Below, piece by piece: positions 17,753-25,991 of a stretch of 64,000 bases of DNA; the stretch's first letter is position 1; each line of letters opens with the position of its first letter. Both the position numbers and the translations under genes were made by a program. The stretch spans positions 1-64,000 of the forward strand of contig NZ_QZCH01000020.1 in the NCBI RefSeq assembly GCF_003596335.1, written 5' to 3'. The DNA is from Motilimonas pumila. GTDB taxonomy: Bacteria > Pseudomonadota > Gammaproteobacteria > Enterobacterales > CBDFNC01. The notes beneath the pieces were generated by a model, which was given only the letters and a program-made list of their open reading frames with translations, was not told where the DNA came from and did not search any database.

Positions 17753-19195
17753 ATGAAACGTACTATTCTATCTATTTCTATTGCAACAGTATTTTCTATC
17801 GCTTCAGTAAACGCAGTAGCCTCAACCTCAGCTTCTTCAGCTTTGGTGGAACCCGCAACTCAAAATATTGATGATAAACGCTTTCAGCGTCGTGCTCTCG
17901 AAGCCGGCACTTGGATCGTGCCTCAAGTGATGTATGAGCGTATGGCACAAGTTGCATTCGACACCTTTGGTAATGAAGACAAACGTAACAACACGATTTA
18001 CTTTTACGAGCGACCAATGACGTCTGAAGCGGCTATGGTAACGGGCAACAACAATTCTCCATACGTTCACACTTACCACAATATTGCAGATGGGCCTGTG
18101 GTTGTGGAAATTCCACCCGCAACTGACAGCAATGCGTTTTTTGGTACCTTCCTCACCTCTTGGCACAAACCTATCATGGATGTTGGTCCAGGTGGTGAAG
18201 ACAAAGGTGAAGGTGGCAAATACCTCATCGTGCCAAAAGGCTACCAAGGAGAAACAGATGGCTATATCGTTGTTGAACAGCCAACTGATCGCGGTTACAT
18301 ATCGATTCGTTCATTAACAAAGTCCACGTCAAGTGAGGACATGAAAGCTCATTCTGACTATGTAAAAAGCATGAAAATTTACCCGCTCGGTTCCGAGTTA
18401 CAAACCGAATTTGTCACTCTTGATGATGTGCAATATGACGGCCACATCAAGTGGGATATGTCGTTTTGGGAATCAGCCAATAAAGCCATTCAAGAAGAAA
18501 AAATTAAAGCCGATGAAAAAGGCTTCTATGGCATGATGAAAATGATTGGCATTGAGAAAGGCCAATCATTTGAGCCCAGTGCCTCAGAAAGAGCAATATT
18601 AGAAAGCGCGATAGTGGAACTGCAAGACGAAATGAAGCACGACTTCACTTATTACGCCCCTGGTTTGTGGGGAGAGGCATCACAATGGACCATTCCGGTA
18701 AACCAAGAAATGATGACGACCCATGCCACTTACGAAAGTGACAATTGGAATGATTATTCAGGTCGCGGCACCACATTCACCTATTACTTTGCACCTCCTG
18801 CATCGTTAGCCGAATCAAAGTCGACCACTTACATCAAAGGTGTGCTTGATAGTGAAGGACGCCCGTTGTCTGGCGATCACGACTACCGTGTGCATATTGA
18901 GGATTCCTCTGCAGTACCAGCCAAGCAGTTTTATTCGTTCCTAACCTATTCGATGGAGACCGGGGCATATTTGAAAGGTGCAGGCACTCAAATTGGTATT
19001 GCATCAAACCAAACCGATTTTGAGATCAACGAAGATGGCTCTGTTGATATTCATTGGTCAGCAAACTGTACGGACCAAATGAAAAACTGCATGCCACTCA
19101 ATCGAGGCGAGGAATGGTTCTCACTATTTCGTATGTATGGGCCAAGTGAAGAATGGTTTAAGTTCATCCCACCATCAATTGAAAGAATTCACTAA
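17753..19195 (+). CDS. exported DUF1254/DUF1214 family protein, long form
   Basis: A 480-aa exported protein with signal peptide at residues 1-24 (cleavage near AVAS). The DUF1254 half has EAGTWIVPQVMYERM, YHNIADGPVVVEIPP and a GKYLIVPKGY motif. The DUF1214 half has SGDHDYRVHIE, PAKQFYSFLTY and the conserved ending with EEWFSLFRMYGP. It is the standard long form of the family, unlike the two shorter paralogs nearby. AAAGG lies seven bases before the ATG. The family's biochemical activity is unknown; it is predicted periplasmic. It follows the Crp/Fnr gene by 108 bases and may be under its control. Confidence 0.88.
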   Translation: MKRTILSISIATVFSIASVNAVASTSASSALVEPATQNIDDKRFQRRALEAGTWIVPQVMYERMAQVAFDTFGNEDKRNNTIYFYERPMTSEAAMVTGNNNSPYVHTYHNIADGPVVVEIPPATDSNAFFGTFLTSWHKPIMDVGPGGEDKGEGGKYLIVPKGYQGETDGYIVVEQPTDRGYISIRSLTKSTSSEDMKAHSDYVKSMKIYPLGSELQTEFVTLDDVQYDGHIKWDMSFWESANKAIQEEKIKADEKGFYGMMKMIGIEKGQSFEPSASERAILESAIVELQDEMKHDFTYYAPGLWGEASQWTIPVNQEMMTTHATYESDNWNDYSGRGTTFTYYFAPPASLAESKSTTYIKGVLDSEGRPLSGDHDYRVHIEDSSAVPAKQFYSFLTYSMETGAYLKGAGTQIGIASNQTDFEINEDGSVDIHWSANCTDQMKNCMPLNRGEEWFSLFRMYGPSEEWFKFIPPSIERIH

Positions 19196-19197
19196 GG

Positions 19198-19274
19198 TGT
19201 ATTAATTCAGGTCGGATCTGACAGTTGCCCATATTGAGGCTTGGTGCCTGTCAGATCTAGTCGTAACTAATACA
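19198..19274. repeat. 77-bp imperfect inverted-repeat element
   Basis: The two outer 27-base arms (19198-19224 and 19248-19274) match at 20 of 27 positions when one is inverted. The ends are TGTATTA/TAATACA, and the inner ten bases (GATCTGACAG/CTGTCAGATC) pair perfectly. It lies between two convergent genes. No U-tract is present, so it is either an unusual bidirectional terminator or a small MITE-like insertion. Confidence 0.7.
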
Positions 19275-19283
19275 TCTCATTTT

Positions 19284-20768
19284 TTATTTCAAAGACAGTT
19301 GAATCGGTTTCTCCCACTCTTCTAGGGGTAGGCCATTAGTGGAATTATTCTCCCGGCAGAGCCATGCTCTTATCTCCACTTTTAACTCACCTAAATCGGA
19401 TTGATTGAAGCGCAGTGTCATAAAATGCTCTTTTGTCCGCTCGAACAAATACCTGAAATCAAATACTTTGTATTCGGTGCTAATGGACCAAGGGTTACCA
19501 TAATCGACCTTGACCTTAGCGACACCATCAATGTCGATAGAGGGAAAATACTCTAGGCGGTCTTTCTCTTCGGCCTTAGCAACAGCAATGCTGCTGATGC
19601 CACTTAAGTTAGACATGGGAGAGGAAACCACTTCATACAGACGGTTCTTACGGCCTTTAAATTTCACGTTGCAAATACGACCGTAGTGAATATCACCACT
19701 TAGCACCAATATATCATGTGGTGCATCTTGAATTGCTCGCACAACCTTACTGTAATCCTTAGTGTAGGAAACGAAATTACGATCAGATTCAGCGCCTTTA
19801 GGTTCAATAACGGGTTGCGAAAGTACAAGTACTCCAGGGGAGCGTAACTGTTTTATCCAGCTGCAAATTTTCTTTATGTCAGAGGGTGGGAGAATGCGTT
19901 GTTCCTCGCGATAGCTCCGAAGATCTGCAACACAAAAGGAAACGTCCTTGCCAATGTCGAAAGTCCTCACCGGTTGCACTCGTTGCACATGCACAAGTCC
20001 ATCCCGCGCAGTACTTTTCCACGCTTTTTTAATTTTTGGGATCCTTAGAGCCTGAATAAATGGAGACCAACCTTCAACAAATGGGTAGTTATTCCAATAT
20101 TCGTGATCGTCTGCGATAAACCAAGTTCCGCCATGGGAGAGGACATTTCGAAGACCTTGCCATTGCTTTGCGTAATCATCTGCGACTCGGTCTCTTACTT
20201 CTTTGGGTCTTGGGCTCAAAGAATCGAGTCCTATGTCGAGGTAGACTTGATCACCAGTTAAGAATGTGATGTGAGGGCGTGCTGGCACTTTATCGTTAGA
20301 CATCAAAGCTTGATAGCTTGTACTTACTTGACCCCCATCATATTCTTCATAAAAACAGCTTCCCAGTGATACGGTAAAGCCCTCCTCTAAGCTGTTTACA
20401 TCAGTAGGGAGTGTCCAGAAACTCCCTCTGGCCAAGACGAGATCCTGGTCTTGTTCAGTAACGTCATTACGAAAATGCTCGATAACTTTAACCCAATATC
20501 TGTGCCCAGGGGAGAGATTAACCACTTCTGTTTCTTTGTAGAAACGTTGACTAGTAATACCCTTAAACGGTCGCTCCCAGTCTGCCTTATTTATCGTGAG
20601 CGTTTTGGTCATGTTGTCGACATCACTTGAAACTATGATGCTTACTTTTCTTGGCATACGCAGATTATGATAGAGAGTTCCAAACCATAGTAGCGCACTT
20701 GTTTTTGATACTTCGTGCACTACAAGACTCCACTTATTGGCAGTCAAAGGTAACCATTTATCGTCCAT
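19284..20768 (-). CDS. PhoD-like metallophosphoesterase, no signal peptide
   Basis: A 494-aa protein of the alkaline phosphatase D / metallophosphatase family. An N-terminal beta-sandwich of about 110 residues precedes the catalytic domain. Metal-binding motifs in order are SLGSCFYEEYD, LTGDQVYLD, ADDHEYWNN and VLSGDIHYG. Members hydrolyse phosphate mono- or diesters with divalent metals. Classical PhoD enzymes carry a Tat signal, but this one starts MDDKW with no signal or membrane segment. It is therefore predicted cytoplasmic, or exported by another route. GGAGG lies upstream of the ATG. It is a single-gene unit in the decayed stretch before sohB. Confidence 0.85.
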   Translation of the reverse strand: MDDKWLPLTANKWSLVVHEVSKTSALLWFGTLYHNLRMPRKVSIIVSSDVDNMTKTLTINKADWERPFKGITSQRFYKETEVVNLSPGHRYWVKVIEHFRNDVTEQDQDLVLARGSFWTLPTDVNSLEEGFTVSLGSCFYEEYDGGQVSTSYQALMSNDKVPARPHITFLTGDQVYLDIGLDSLSPRPKEVRDRVADDYAKQWQGLRNVLSHGGTWFIADDHEYWNNYPFVEGWSPFIQALRIPKIKKAWKSTARDGLVHVQRVQPVRTFDIGKDVSFCVADLRSYREEQRILPPSDIKKICSWIKQLRSPGVLVLSQPVIEPKGAESDRNFVSYTKDYSKVVRAIQDAPHDILVLSGDIHYGRICNVKFKGRKNRLYEVVSSPMSNLSGISSIAVAKAEEKDRLEYFPSIDIDGVAKVKVDYGNPWSISTEYKVFDFRYLFERTKEHFMTLRFNQSDLGELKVEIRAWLCRENNSTNGLPLEEWEKPIQLSLK

Positions 20769-20946
20769 AACACCTCCCTTTTTGATTAGATTAGGCGTCT
20801 GTCATAACCTTAGAAATAATGATAGGACGTTTTCTCTCTCTGTGGGCCACAGTCTTTGAAGTGTTGTGGTCAACAAAGATTGGCCACAATTTTGTGAGTT
20901 CTCCTGTAAAGTATTTACGCCTCATTCGTAAACAGACCAGTCCGCA

Positions 20947-20962
20947 GCTGTACTAGTACAGC
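20947..20962. promoter_or_regulatory. perfect 16-bp palindrome
   Basis: GCTGTACTAGTACAGC is fully self-complementary with no spacer. It lies about 180 bases upstream of the PhoD-like gene, which runs leftwards. The protein that would bind it is unknown; its spacing does not fit LexA. Confidence 0.4.
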
Positions 20963-21006
20963 GAACGCGAAGAACACCGACGCAGTTGAAGAACTCATTA
21001 AATTCA

Positions 21007-21389
21007 TCAACATTTTCGACCATCTCGAAGCAACTCATCAACATACTTATGAGCAGCAAGACTTGTACTGATCTCTTTAAGCGTATTTATTACCATCTTT
21101 GCAATAAAGTAGTGGCAACGCTTCTCTAGTTGCGACAGTGAAAGATGGTTAGTGCTTTTTAATTTCTTCAATTGAATGAATTCACTCAAAGCTTGTTGAA
21201 TCAAAACAGGTTCTTACTTCATCGATAGCTTCGGAAATCTGAATATTGAAATACTCAAGAGAGGCATTATTGAGAGTACTGTGAACGACAGGGTGTAATT
21301 TCTCCACAATCAAAACATTGCGGTAATTCGCAATATGACACTCTTTTGTTAATAACGACGTTTTGATGTCAAAAATGGAAGCCTTTGAC
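21007..21389 (-). pseudogene. frameshifted fragment of an unrecognised helical protein
   Basis: Two overlapping reverse-strand frames look like one broken coding sequence. The first (about 21389 down to 21190) has no ATG and reads ECHIANYRNVLIVEKLHP, then ISEAIDEV. The second (21204 down to 21007) reads EFIQLKKLKSTNHLSLSQL and ends KYVDELLRDGRKC. A one-base shift near 21190-21205 would join them into a helical polypeptide of about 125 residues. The remaining parts of 20769-21490 hold nothing that I recognise as a gene. The function is unknown, and a spurious reading cannot be excluded. Confidence 0.35.
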
Positions 21390-21498
21390 TATTAACGCTT
21401 TAGGTACGCAAAGACACGTATAGTAAGTGCCAGATGGCGATTTGAATAAGTACATTGTCTCAGTCAATCCTATTTTGATTGAGCCAAAGTACCCAGAC

Positions 21499-21530
21499 AA
21501 AAAAACGTTGATAATCAACGGCTTTTTTGT
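21499..21530. terminator. bidirectional intrinsic terminator
   Basis: CGTTG-ATAAT-CAACG sits between a run of seven A and a run of six T, so it works on paper in both directions. On the reverse strand it follows sohB (stop about 100 bases away) and the tRNA-like fragment at 21539. Confidence 0.75.
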
Positions 21531-21538
21531 TTTTAATG

Positions 21539-21566
21539 TGGCGAAGGGATAGGGATTTGAAACCTA
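21539..21566 (-). other. tRNA 3'-end-like remnant, possible attachment site
   Basis: Read on the reverse strand, this stretch has TAGGT-TTCAAAT-CCCTA, a T arm with four of five pairs. TCCCTTC then resembles a 3' acceptor strand, followed by G and CCA. A U-tract terminator comes a few bases later, as after many tRNA genes. The matching 5' acceptor strand and anticodon arm are absent, so it is not a functional tRNA. Fragments of this kind are left by integration into tRNA genes; that origin is inferred. Confidence 0.4.
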
Positions 21567-21622
21567 CCCCCGTTGATGTCTTGGGCACCTCAGCCTGTTT
21601 ATGGCGAAGAGCGAGGCACCTT

Positions 21623-22687
21623 TTATTTGAACGGTATTTGCCCTTGTTGCCACAGTTTCATCACGCTGCGCTCAATCGCCATAGACGCGCCGTGGGCGAT
21701 TTTATCCGCCAGCTTCTTTTTCACCGTGTATTTTACGCTGACCACTTTTTTGTCTTTGTTTTGTTCTAGCAAGTAGTCGTCGCTGGTTTGAATTTGGTCA
21801 ATCAAATTAAGGTCTATGGCCTGCTGGCCATACCAGTGCTCACCGGTAGCGACTTGGTCAATCTCTAACTTCGGGCGGTTGCCAGCAACAAATTGCTTAA
21901 ACAGCACATGAGTTTCTTCTAACTCTTGTTGGAACTTCTCTTTGCCCTTTTCCGTGTTTTCACCAAACATGGTCACGGTACGTTTAAATTCTCCGGCTGT
22001 CATTTGCTCAAAATCCACGTCGTGTTTTTTCAACAAGCGATTAAAGTTCGGGATCTGCGCCAACACGCCAATCGATCCTAGAATGGCAAATGGCGCAGCA
22101 ATAATTTTCGGCGCCACACACGCCATCATGTAACCACCACTGGCAGCGACTTTATCCACCGCAACGGTCAATGGAATGCGTTTGTCACGCAGGCGCTGCA
22201 ACTGAGATGCCGCCAGACCATAGCCGTGTACCATGCCCCCCCCGCTTTCAAGACGCACTAACACTTCGTCGGTGGTTTTGGCCACGCCTAATATCGCGGT
22301 CACTTCTTGACGCAATGCGCCAACTTCTTTGGCATCTATACTGCCTTTAAAGTCGATCACGTATAAATGCGGCTTGGTTTCTTCAGGCAAGTCTTGATGA
22401 TTTTGTTTGGCCACTTTAGCCGCTTGTTTGTCGGCTTTGGCTTTTTCTTTCGCGGCTTTTTTGTCTGCTTTTTGTCTTTCTTTCAACGCACTGTCAGACA
22501 ACAGTTGCTCTTCAAATTGTTTTTTGTTGTCGTCCAGTTGCTCTGACAAATCGGTGATAACCAACTCGCCCGCTTGCGCTTTTTGCTTTGCGGCCAAAGT
22601 GACGGCTGTCACTATGATGGCTAAAATAGCAGCGACAAATGTCAGCGCTTTTGCAAAGAAGAGTCCATATTCGTATAAAAATTCCAA
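21623..22687 (-). CDS. sohB: SohB, inner-membrane S49 serine protease
   Basis: A 354-aa protein with N-terminal membrane segments (about residues 8-32) and a Lys/Ala-rich charged linker at 67-96. The S49 (SppA-type) protease domain follows. The catalytic Ser-Lys pair is visible as Ser183 in VAASGGYM and Lys235 in GEFKRTV, near the E. coli SohB positions. The substrate in the cell is not well defined; the enzyme faces the periplasm. The gene diverges from yciK, as in several gammaproteobacteria. Its last codons lie next to the tRNA-like remnant, marking the edge of the conserved chromosome. Confidence 0.93.
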   Translation of the reverse strand: MEFLYEYGLFFAKALTFVAAILAIIVTAVTLAAKQKAQAGELVITDLSEQLDDNKKQFEEQLLSDSALKERQKADKKAAKEKAKADKQAAKVAKQNHQDLPEETKPHLYVIDFKGSIDAKEVGALRQEVTAILGVAKTTDEVLVRLESGGGMVHGYGLAASQLQRLRDKRIPLTVAVDKVAASGGYMMACVAPKIIAAPFAILGSIGVLAQIPNFNRLLKKHDVDFEQMTAGEFKRTVTMFGENTEKGKEKFQQELEETHVLFKQFVAGNRPKLEIDQVATGEHWYGQQAIDLNLIDQIQTSDDYLLEQNKDKKVVSVKYTVKKKLADKIAHGASMAIERSVMKLWQQGQIPFK

Positions 22688-22796
22688 GCGTTAGCTCCTT
22701 TTCACAGTCTGCATATTGATAGAGTTTGCGCGCCAGCATAGCAAAATCTGGCCGAAGGCGTTAGAATTTGCGCAAAATATTGGTGGAGAATTTAAC

Positions 22797-23531
22797 TTGG
22801 AATATCAAGCAGCAACAGACCTATTAGCGGGCAAAACCATCTTAGTCACAGGTGCAGGCGCTGGCATAGGCAAAACCACGGCCATTACGTACGCCAAGCA
22901 TGGCGCTCGCGTCATCTTACTCGGCCGTACAGTGGCAAAGTTGGAAGCTGTTTATGATGAAATTGAAGCCCTCGGCGCGCCGCAGCCGGCGATTATCCCA
23001 ATGGACTTAAAAGGTGCTACTGAGCAGCATTATCGCGACATGGCTGACACCATTGAAGGCCAATTTGGCCAGCTTGATGGCTTGGTTCACAACGCCGGTG
23101 CCTTAGGTGTATTAGGTCCTTTCGCACAAATTGGCGAAGAGATGTGGGACGAGGTAATGCAAGTTAATGTGAAAGCGCAATTTCTGATGACCAAGGCCTT
23201 GTTACCCGTGCTGGAAAAATCGCCTCAAGCCGCGATTATATTTACCAGCTCTGGCGTAGGTCGTCAAAGCCGTGCTTATTGGGGTGTGTATGCCATTTCC
23301 AAGTTTGCTACCGAGGGCATGATGCAAACTCTGGCCAGCGAACTGGCGGGCAGCCAAGTGCGGGCAAACTGCATTAACCCTGGCGCAACCCAAACCAATA
23401 TGCGTGCCAAGGCATATCCAGCTGAAGACGCAGCGCAATTAAAGCAAGCTGTTGACTTAATGCCAACGTACTTATACCTGATGGGCGCCGACAGCGCTGA
23501 CGTTAATGGCCAAAGCCTTAATGCGCAGTAA
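22797..23531 (+). CDS. yciK: YciK family short-chain oxidoreductase
   Basis: A 244-aa short-chain dehydrogenase. The NAD(P)-binding motif is TGAGAGIG at residues 18-25. LVHNAG and the catalytic Ser and Tyr/Lys (SSGVGRQS...YAISK) follow. The start is TTG at 22797, eight bases after GGAG, and it aligns with the start of E. coli YciK (LEYQAATDLL versus its MHYQ...DLL). An ATG 27 codons upstream would add a poorly supported extension. The substrate is not established for the family. The LysR gene follows 15 bases after its stop. Confidence 0.9.
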   Translation: MEYQAATDLLAGKTILVTGAGAGIGKTTAITYAKHGARVILLGRTVAKLEAVYDEIEALGAPQPAIIPMDLKGATEQHYRDMADTIEGQFGQLDGLVHNAGALGVLGPFAQIGEEMWDEVMQVNVKAQFLMTKALLPVLEKSPQAAIIFTSSGVGRQSRAYWGVYAISKFATEGMMQTLASELAGSQVRANCINPGATQTNMRAKAYPAEDAAQLKQAVDLMPTYLYLMGADSADVNGQSLNAQ

Positions 23532-23546
23532 GCAAAGCCATTACTG

Positions 23547-24488
23547 ATGTCGGAACTTACTCGGGTCAAGTCTACCTTAGAGCAGTGGCGCATTTTACAA
23601 GCCGTGGTCGACCATGGCGGCTACAGTAAAGCCGCCGCTGCATTAAATAAAAGCCAGTCTTCCCTCAATCATGCAGTCAGCAAACTGCAGCAGCAAATGG
23701 GCGTGGCGTTATTAGAAGTGCATGGCCGGAAAGCCTACCTCACCGCGGCCGGTGAAGTGATGTTGCGGCGCTCACGCTTGCTCACCCAAAGCGCGATTGA
23801 ATTAGAGCAACTGGCCGCCAACTTAGAACAAGGTTGGGAGCCTGAAATAACCATAGCGGTAGAAGTCATTTACCCAAAAGCCATCTTGTATGATGCCTTG
23901 GCAGCGTTTTTGCCTGCCAGCCGCGGCAGCCGTATTCAAGTGCTAGACACAGTGATTACCGGTACCAAAGACGCCATAACCCAAAAAACAGCCGACATTG
24001 TCATCACCGGCTTATTGCCAAAGGGCGTATTGGGTCAGCCGCTTGCGGCCGTCAATCTATTACCTTGCGCCGGTCACTCGCACCCTTTAAGCCAGCAAGC
24101 ACAAGTCAACGTGGCTGAATTGGCACAAGCCACGCAAATTGTCATTAAAGACACCTCGCAATCTCCAGACGAGTCAACCGGCTGGTTAAAGTCAGAACAC
24201 CGCTGGACAGTGAGTAATTTTCACGAAGCCAAAGCATTGGTTGCCCGTGGCATTGGGTTTTGCTGGCTGCCTGAGCACATGATACAAGCAGAGATTGCCA
24301 GCGGCGATTTTGTGGCTTTGCCGCTGCAACAAGGCGAATCAAGGCGCACCTTTACCCACTTAGTATTGCCCGACGAACACCACATTGGTCCCGGCGCTAA
24401 AGCGCTCGCTGAGCATATCGTTAAACAACATCACGCAATGGCACAGCCAACCGCGCCGTTAAGCACGCCTGCTACACTCGGTAAATAA
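23547..24488 (+). CDS. LysR-family regulator next to the pxp genes
   Basis: A 313-aa LysR-type regulator with an N-terminal winged helix (residues about 10-68, GGYSKAAAALNKSQSSLNHAVSKLQQQMG) and a periplasmic-binding-protein-like effector domain. It lies 35 bases before pxpA in the same direction, so it may be co-transcribed and may control 5-oxoproline use. The effector is not known from sequence. The C-terminal tail is unusually long and Ala/Pro-rich. An equally possible target is yciK, just upstream. Confidence 0.88.
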   Translation: MSELTRVKSTLEQWRILQAVVDHGGYSKAAAALNKSQSSLNHAVSKLQQQMGVALLEVHGRKAYLTAAGEVMLRRSRLLTQSAIELEQLAANLEQGWEPEITIAVEVIYPKAILYDALAAFLPASRGSRIQVLDTVITGTKDAITQKTADIVITGLLPKGVLGQPLAAVNLLPCAGHSHPLSQQAQVNVAELAQATQIVIKDTSQSPDESTGWLKSEHRWTVSNFHEAKALVARGIGFCWLPEHMIQAEIASGDFVALPLQQGESRRTFTHLVLPDEHHIGPGAKALAEHIVKQHHAMAQPTAPLSTPATLGK

Positions 24489-24523
24489 TGGCCATTCAAC
24501 AATCAAGGAAATAAGGCTCGTCA

Positions 24524-25267
24524 ATGAAACTCAACTGCGACATGGGCGAAAGCTACGGCCAATGGCAAATGGGCAATGACGAAAAAGTCATGCCTCACGT
24601 GCACCAAGCTAATATTGCGTGCGGCTTTCATGCCAGTGATCCTGAGCACATGGCCAACACCATTCGCTTGGCAAAAACTCACCACGTTAGCATTGGCGCC
24701 CACCCCGGTTACCCCGACTTACTTGGTTTTGGCCGCCGCAGCATGAAGCTATCTGCCGCCGAACTGACCCATTACCTGCATTATCAAATCAGTGCGTTGC
24801 AAGGCATGTGTCAACTGCAAGGGGGTACTTTAGAGTACGTGAAACCCCACGGCGCTTTATATCTGGACATGATGCAAGACGAAGCCATATTAACCACAGT
24901 GATGCAAGCCGTGGCGGCTTTTACGCCTGCGTTACCTTTAATGATCCAAGCCAGCAGCCAGCATGAACACCATCAAGCATTAGCGCAAACCAGTGGGCTA
25001 ACGCTGTTATTTGAAGCTTTTGCTGACCGCCGTTACCAAGACAATGGCCAGTTAACTCCGCGCAGCCAAGCCGGTGCCGTACTCAGCGCTGAGCAAATGC
25101 TCTGCCAAGCGCAATTGCTGGCCAGTGAAGGCATCATAACAACCGAAAGTGGTCATGCTTTAACCTTCCCCGTCGACAGTTTATGCGTGCACGGCGATAA
25201 CCCCGCTACTGTGGCGGTAATTGCTAAGTTGAAATTACTGCTGAGCAACACTCATTGGCCTCGCTAA
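24524..25267 (+). CDS. pxpA: 5-oxoprolinase subunit A (LamB/YcsF family)
   Basis: A 247-aa protein with the family opening LNCDMGESYGQWQMG, and the further signatures ANIACGFHASDPEHM and SIGAHPGYPDLLGFGRR. YVKPHGALY follows. With PxpB and PxpC it forms the ATP-dependent enzyme that opens 5-oxoproline to glutamate and removes this toxic by-product of glutamine cyclisation. The ATG has AAGG about nine bases upstream. The three genes are nearly contiguous (one base to pxpB), which fits a single complex. Confidence 0.95.
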   Translation: MKLNCDMGESYGQWQMGNDEKVMPHVHQANIACGFHASDPEHMANTIRLAKTHHVSIGAHPGYPDLLGFGRRSMKLSAAELTHYLHYQISALQGMCQLQGGTLEYVKPHGALYLDMMQDEAILTTVMQAVAAFTPALPLMIQASSQHEHHQALAQTSGLTLLFEAFADRRYQDNGQLTPRSQAGAVLSAEQMLCQAQLLASEGIITTESGHALTFPVDSLCVHGDNPATVAVIAKLKLLLSNTHWPR

Positions 25268-25268
25268 G

Positions 25269-25991
25269 ATGACACCGACTTCAAACGCCGCCACCCAGGT
25301 TCAGGCCGTGAATGAAAATACCTGGTTGGTCAGCTTTCAGTGCGAAATTAACGCGGCAGGCATTGCCCAGTTACAACACTTTTGCCACCGGCTTAAAGCT
25401 TGGGTTCGTGATACCTATGGCGAGCAGGCTTTGCTAGATATAGTGCCTTCTTACCAAACCGTGATGGTGAGCTTTCGCCTCAATATAATCGACCCGCTAC
25501 AATGCGAGCAAGCTATTGAACATACGCTGCGCCAACAAGGCCAAACCGCGTCAGCGCCGAGCAACCGCCAAATCACCTTACCCGTGTTTTATGGCGCTCA
25601 AGTGGGTCCAGATTTGCCCCATCTTAGCCAGAGCCACCAACTCTCGGTTGAGCAAGTTATCAAGTTACACTGCGAGCAAGTTTATCGGGTGTATGCCATC
25701 GGTTTTAGTCCAGGCTTTCCGTATCTGGCCGAAGTAAACCCGAGTATTGCCACACCAAGGCTGCGCCAAGCTCGCAGCAAAGTGCCCGCAGGCAGCGTGG
25801 GCATTGCCGATAACCAGACCGGCATTTACCCCAATGCTTCTCCCGGCGGCTGGCAAATCATTGGCAATTGCCCCACTCCGCTGTTTGATGAACATTGGCA
25901 ATCCCTGTTGCAAGTGGGCGACGAAGTGCAATTTGAGCCCATCGACCAAGCCCGCTTTATTAAAATGGGGGGCCAAATAAATGAGTTTTGA
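25269..25991 (+). CDS. pxpB: 5-oxoprolinase subunit B (KipI-like)
   Basis: A 240-aa protein of the allophanate hydrolase subunit 1 / KipI family. Marker motifs are PVFYGAQVGPDLPHL and YAIGFSPGFPYLAEV, with the basic RLRQARSKVPAGSVGIADNQ loop and a SPGGWQIIG ending. It contributes part of the 5-oxoprolinase catalytic site with PxpC. The start is one base after the pxpA stop and the stop lies inside pxpC. KipI-like regulators of sporulation share the fold, but the pxpA linkage decides for oxoprolinase. Confidence 0.95.
   Translation: MTPTSNAATQVQAVNENTWLVSFQCEINAAGIAQLQHFCHRLKAWVRDTYGEQALLDIVPSYQTVMVSFRLNIIDPLQCEQAIEHTLRQQGQTASAPSNRQITLPVFYGAQVGPDLPHLSQSHQLSVEQVIKLHCEQVYRVYAIGFSPGFPYLAEVNPSIATPRLRQARSKVPAGSVGIADNQTGIYPNASPGGWQIIGNCPTPLFDEHWQSLLQVGDEVQFEPIDQARFIKMGGQINEF

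Noticed and set aside
17796..18247. Reverse-strand ORFs inside the third DUF1254 gene
   Set aside because: They lie opposite a well-supported exported protein and have no ribosome-binding sites or domains.
20947..20962. LexA (SOS) box
   Set aside because: The LexA site is CTGT-N8-ACAG. This palindrome is CTGT-N6-ACAG, two bases too short.
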